Positions 59,181-64,000 of a stretch of DNA of 64,000 bases are shown here, one piece after another. Source of the stretch: Viscum album (lineage: Eukaryota > Streptophyta > Magnoliopsida > Santalales > Viscaceae); contig OY728145.1 of assembly GCA_963277665.1 (NCBI GenBank), forward strand, positions 953,165,033 through 953,229,032. The letters run 5' to 3'. Made by a program: the position numbers and the translations under genes. Every line of letters begins with the position of its first letter. Positions within the stretch are counted from its first letter, which is position 1. The notes under the pieces are model-generated. The model worked only from the letters and a program-made list of their open reading frames with translations, made no database searches and had not been told where the DNA came from.

Positions 59181-62100
59181 AAATTAACTCTACATCTATT
59201 TTCAATGATGTATTTTTGGAAATCATCCCCATTTATCCATCCATAAATGTACCAGTGTTCGATGTGTCCCTGTGTAATGGTGTCTCTATCATGATCCGTG
59301 AAATAGAAAACTACATGAAATTTTTCAAGATTAGTTACATTAGGATAGACTTAAATAGCCTCAACATCAGCTTTAACTAACTAGGGTCTTAGTAAAGCTT
59401 CTATGAGTGCTTCCGTGGGGAATTTTGATAAGCTCTCGACATATATCATTGATAGATCTATTTGTACCAAGTATATATTTTCACGATATCAAACATCTAG
59501 CATAATGACCTACGGTTCCCTGTATGGGGATGATCATTCAAATGATCTATTGGGGATGTATTACTTAATGTTGATGGATAATAACTTAAAATACGAGTTG
59601 AAGGTGCTCAATGTCCTTGGTGGTTAAGTTCGGAGGAGCCTACCCCACCATTCATGGTGATTAGACACAATTACCCTATATGATTGATATTATATAGTTA
59701 TTCTATAAGGGGGTCTTATGGCTTATTCATGTGGATTTGTTTACTCCCGTTAGGAATACTGAAGTTCACTTCGATGAATTCCAACAAAATTTACTATCTG
59801 ATTGGAGATATTACTATAATTATTATTCATTCGATTAATTTTACTTCCCTCAGGGTAATTTATCATGAAACCTCTTCTCCAAACCCCAATAATGTGTGGG
59901 GAACTATTGTTCATAGCCACACTCATCACCATATATTGGATCAAATTAATGAATTACATTAATGTAAACAAAGATTCACACCTCCTAATATGATGACTAT
60001 TTCTAGATGTCAATTTTTTGTGGTACCATTTGGTGGGGTGGTTCCCATTATTTTAAATTATGTGAATAAGGTCAAAGACGTTCTGACCACCTTTGGACCT
60101 GATTGTGGTTCATCGTCTTATATTTTCTACCTAATTTTTTTGGAAATTCTATTATTTGAGTGGATACAATTTGGAGGTTTGTGGTGCTGATGATATCGAT
60201 AGTCTTGTACCAGTAGTATCTGGGGGGTAGTTGGTTGGTTCAATTGGACATATAGAATCATTCAGGTTGGTTGATTTCATTTTGAGTCTTCCATCAATAA
60301 AACTGTACTTCCATTATGCTAGAAACCAATTTCCACTATCCTATTTCTTTGGATGATGTATATGAAACATATTCTACTAGTGTCTTGTGGGATGTAAAAT
60401 AGGTTTTATAGTCACTGAGGCCCACCTGGCCAAGCTTCATTGGCCCTAGTAGGAGTAATAAATCATTGTACATAGTAGAAATAATTTATCCACAGACTTG
60501 ATCATCATGTGATGTGTAGTAATAGAAATAAACGAACATTTCTATTTTCAAATTATTTTTGGATTATATCATGCATGGGGAATTATTTTAGTGTGTGACA
60601 TGGATCATTATAGTTCTATACTTATTTGAGGGAAATCTTGATATCCTTCCAATGTCAGGTCTAGGTAATCTAATGGTCTAGGCGTTGGTTTAGGAAGACT
60701 TCTTACCATGCTTTAGTCACTCGTTTGTGCCCTTAATTTTGAGGTAAAACTATTGAAAGTGTATATTGAGGCTCTACCCATGGAGAATATTTTTAAGGAA
60801 TGAAATGTCATAGTAATTCGATGTTGAGCCTTCTCATCTTATTCATCACTTCCTCCAAATTACTGAAAATTGATTCATGGCTGAGTGGATCATCATCATC
60901 TAGAGGATGAGGAAGGTTATATGTATCTCATCCTTTACCTTTTATTGATAGAGATTCTATATGGAGGAAACCAGGGATTTGTCTTGGGAGAACCCATCAT
61001 CAGGGAAATTCTCTTATTCTGGGTATACACACATCCTTTATATTTATCATTATGGACCTCATTCTATTTGGAACTAACCTTTTTTTTCTCATCTTCCTAG
61101 ACATAATTTTCTGTTCCTTCCACAGGATTGAAAACGATGGTGTTGACCAATTAATAAGGCATTGAAGGTGTCATAATAGCTATAATATGATACAATGGTG
61201 GTTTGTCCCATTTTCTGGATATCTCCCTTACCATATGGGAAACTCTATGAGATTGTTAGATAATACTGACATGGATGTAACCACTATGAAACCTAGTCAA
61301 AAAATTATATTTAAGGGGAAATGTTTCATAAGAAGTGATGAAATGAGAGACCAAACATACTATTTTCCACCCTTCATGGGAAAAAGTTTTTTTTGTCGAA
61401 GTGGAGGTTGATGTAAATCTTCCCCTAACCAATGAGCTGTGTTTTATCTCATCCTATAATTTTTAATCCTTGGGCTAAGTCAGTTGGCCTTGGGGGAATT
61501 TTTTTTAATAAAAAATCCACATATCTCTTAGGTATGGATCTGATCTCATAATGTGGTGGTTTATCCTGTAGTTGTATCCCTTGTTATCTCACACAACCCA
61601 GTGTGAGTGCGAGACGAGTGTGATGTCGATCCTACAAAAAAATGATTTCTTATGAGGGAGTTAGCATTTCATGATGAATTTATTTTTCTAGGTGATAATA
61701 TTTATTAATGTTATTTATCTCTTGGTTTAAGAGGCTATTTATGTTTTTCTCTCATCAATCCTAATGTTTTTGGAAATTATTTAAGGTCGATTTTACATAA
61801 AAGTATCATATTTAATAAGAAGATGTCTAGCTTAATATCATTCATGGGGTAATGAAATTAAAGGATTTCACTTCTAATGGGTGTGTCTAGTCAGTTAATG
61901 GTGTGAAATTAAAATAACCATGTTCCCTCAATCCCTTGATATGAAAACTAGGTGGGGATTCAATAATTAAATAATGTAACTCATTCAACGCATTGGGGAA
62001 TGATATTTGAAGATATTTTCACCACTTCTATAATTGTGGTCACCCCACATATCGAAGGTATTATGAGAAAATTTAATAATGAATCTATCAGAACAATTTA

Positions 62101-64000
62101 ACATTATTTTCACACATGTTATAAGGTATAAACATTGATTTTAGGTGGAATAGTGTTTTCTAGAGATTGAGAGAGATCTTGTTTATGAAATCATAAGACA
62201 ATTCCACAAAAAGATTGGGAAGTGGATAAAGGATCATACATTATAGGAATATAATCAGTAAAAAAATTTCTTCTCACAAGAAACATATAATTGTTTTCTA
62301 AATTCAGAAACTCATTTACATGACTATCACAACATGATAACTTTGTGACTGTTTTATTTCCACGAGCGAGGCTAGTGGGCGTCTTATGAGAATGAAAAGA
62401 AACATTAAGATGTCTTCTGGATTAGAAATGATGAATCATTTCATTTATAGGATATATATCATTAATGGAACAATATTTCCATGTGCCTTAGAATATGATA
62501 TCTTTCTTGTATTTGACTCGGAAGGGGTAAGAACTTCTTCTTGAAAAAAAATGTCACTATTGGAAGGACATTGTCGTGGATTCTATTATAGAGTGAAATA
62601 AAATCCTAGATCAATGTAAAACTATAAGGAAGATTTATATTGTATATATATAAGTGAGTAACTTCAGAGTTTCTAAAATTTAGGGATGTACCTTCATGAT
62701 GACACCAAATTTCAATGTGGGGAGGACCTTCACATCTAATTCCATCAAAGAGAGGACTACCATCATATCTCTACATCTGACAACATTGAGAATTTATAAA
62801 GAATATATCATGGGGAGGACTATTAGGGTAGACAATAGTAAAGGTAAGAACTTATTTTAGTTTGATATTCTAGTCACATGGTTGAATACCATGACTCTCA
62901 TCATGAGATAGGATCTCATTATCGATCTTCTTGTGTTCATGAAACAATCCTTCATCATAAGTACCCTAGAGAGGAATTCCAAAGTTACTGGAAACAATGT
63001 TGTAATGATAATGATTAAAACTAATACCAACACATCCTTAATTTTGAATTGGGTTTATAGGATCTTGATCCACCACTGTTATATTATTAAAGGTCTAATG
63101 ACTCAAACATATATCCAAGTAGGACTATGAGTCTTCTTTTCATTTAACAGTATATTTGGTGTGTTTTATTTTTAGGCTCTATCATTCAAGTGATTTGGGG
63201 AACTTCTTGTAAGGGAATAATGTTATATATGATTACTTATTCAAGTGGAACAAATTTTGATGTCGAGATGTGACGGTATTCTTATGGAATTATGGTATGT
63301 ATATTTTCCATCCCTAGATTTTTTTTTAATTAGACTAGTTTTTCATCGTTATAATGGGTATTGCTTCCTGATATTATTTTCTATTTATCCTGTAATATTG
63401 GTGATGGCCCACCTAGATGGAATAAGGGATGATTTACGGCTCCTGAGGGACTATTTCATTAAGAAGATGAGTATACACAGATGAGGAGAATTGGTCATGG
63501 GATTGAATAATATCTAAATATACGGAAGATATCACATCATGGTTGGTATGTAAAATATAATTAATAACTTAATTATGAAATTCAATCACTGATTGGATCT
63601 GTTCATATATATCCTTAAGGTAAATGAGAATATATTCCCATTTTGTTGTTGGGGCATGAATTTGAATCATCCCTTGATTTTTATCAAAGATACAATGACT
63701 ATTTCCTTCAATTTCAACCTTATTTTAAAGGGTATATTGATGTACTCGACCATATATTTTAATCTTATTATACTTTTCAGCTATATTATATTGATGATCT
63801 TCATGTGCATCATTAGAAATATGTATCTACTCAAGATTTTCCACATTATTTTCATGGATGTTTTGATATGTATGATAATAAATTTTTATCTTCTTGAAGT
63901 TTGATGTCATATTTGACTATTGATATTTTTGTTAATCTAAAATTATATCATATTACTCTTACTTTTGTTCTTTATTCTCATGGATGTATTGATATGAACG
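59181..64000. other. Unassigned region upstream of the Tat/Ogre protease
   Basis: By position this should contain the gag and leader of the minus-strand Tat/Ogre element; its 5' LTR would lie outside the window. I could not identify a gag domain, a zinc knuckle or a primer site on the minus strand. Several medium open frames occur on the plus strand (59129-59380, 59403-59627, 59684-59962, 59990-60190, 60885-61100, 61187-61411, 63245-63484, 63593-63904). None shows a known domain. Their composition, rich in Ile, Phe and Tyr, fits chance frames in AT-rich DNA. Confidence 0.4.

Noticed and set aside
59990..60190. Plus-strand frame with FFVVPFGG, first considered an RT fragment (VMPFGL)
   Set aside because: No other RT box flanks it in any frame, and the proven Tat/Ogre RT is on the other strand at 57480-58000.

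Overview
This window is AT-rich nuclear DNA from a seed plant, most likely a flowering plant with a large, repeat-rich genome. I base that on the element types: chromodomain-bearing Ty3/gypsy elements with LTRs of 3.6 to about 5 kb, a Tat/Ogre-type Ty3/gypsy element with an extra RNase H, and a plant L1-type LINE ending in an RNase H domain. I found no intact host gene, no tRNA or rRNA gene and no CRISPR array. Nearly everything recognisable is decayed transposable-element DNA; the pol regions carry many stops and frameshifts. All family calls come from reading motifs by eye; no search was run.

Layout. (1) 1-10340: element A, plus strand. It has the end of a 5' LTR (1-3046), a PBS, a short leader with gag zinc-knuckle and protease remnants, then a second LTR (about 5440-10340). 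RT, RNase H and integrase are missing. (2) About 11200-16200: a plus-strand LINE relic with ORF1-like, endonuclease-end, RT, post-RT and RNase H pieces. (3) 16201-21928: unassigned. (4) 21929-44581: element B, a minus-strand Ty3/gypsy chromovirus (Tekay/Del-like by inference) with LTRs of about 3.75 kb, gag, and a full but broken protease-RT-RNase H-integrase-chromodomain order. (5) 29043-39177, inside B's protease region: element D, a plus-strand element with two LTRs of about 3.7 kb, a tRNA-iMet PBS and only a gag gene. It is flanked by a perfect 5-bp target duplication (TGAAA). (6) 44582-51250: unassigned, with diverged duplications. (7) 51250-59200: a minus-strand Tat/Ogre-type pol, with its integrase split by a solo LTR (element C, 52044-55676) flanked by GACAT/GACCT. 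C belongs to the same LTR family as A. (8) 59200-64000: unassigned, probably upstream gag or leader of the Tat/Ogre element.

The order of events can be read from the nesting. The Tat/Ogre element was present before the A/C-family LTR landed in its integrase, and that insertion later collapsed to a solo LTR. B was present before D inserted into it. The best candidates for new description are D (gag-only, very long LTRs, each with a C-rich island between TTA arrays), a CGTACGTACG-type motif shared by the A, B and C LTRs, and a 16-base block at the same place in the A and B leaders. I see no evidence of a novel defence, toxin or regulatory gene system here.
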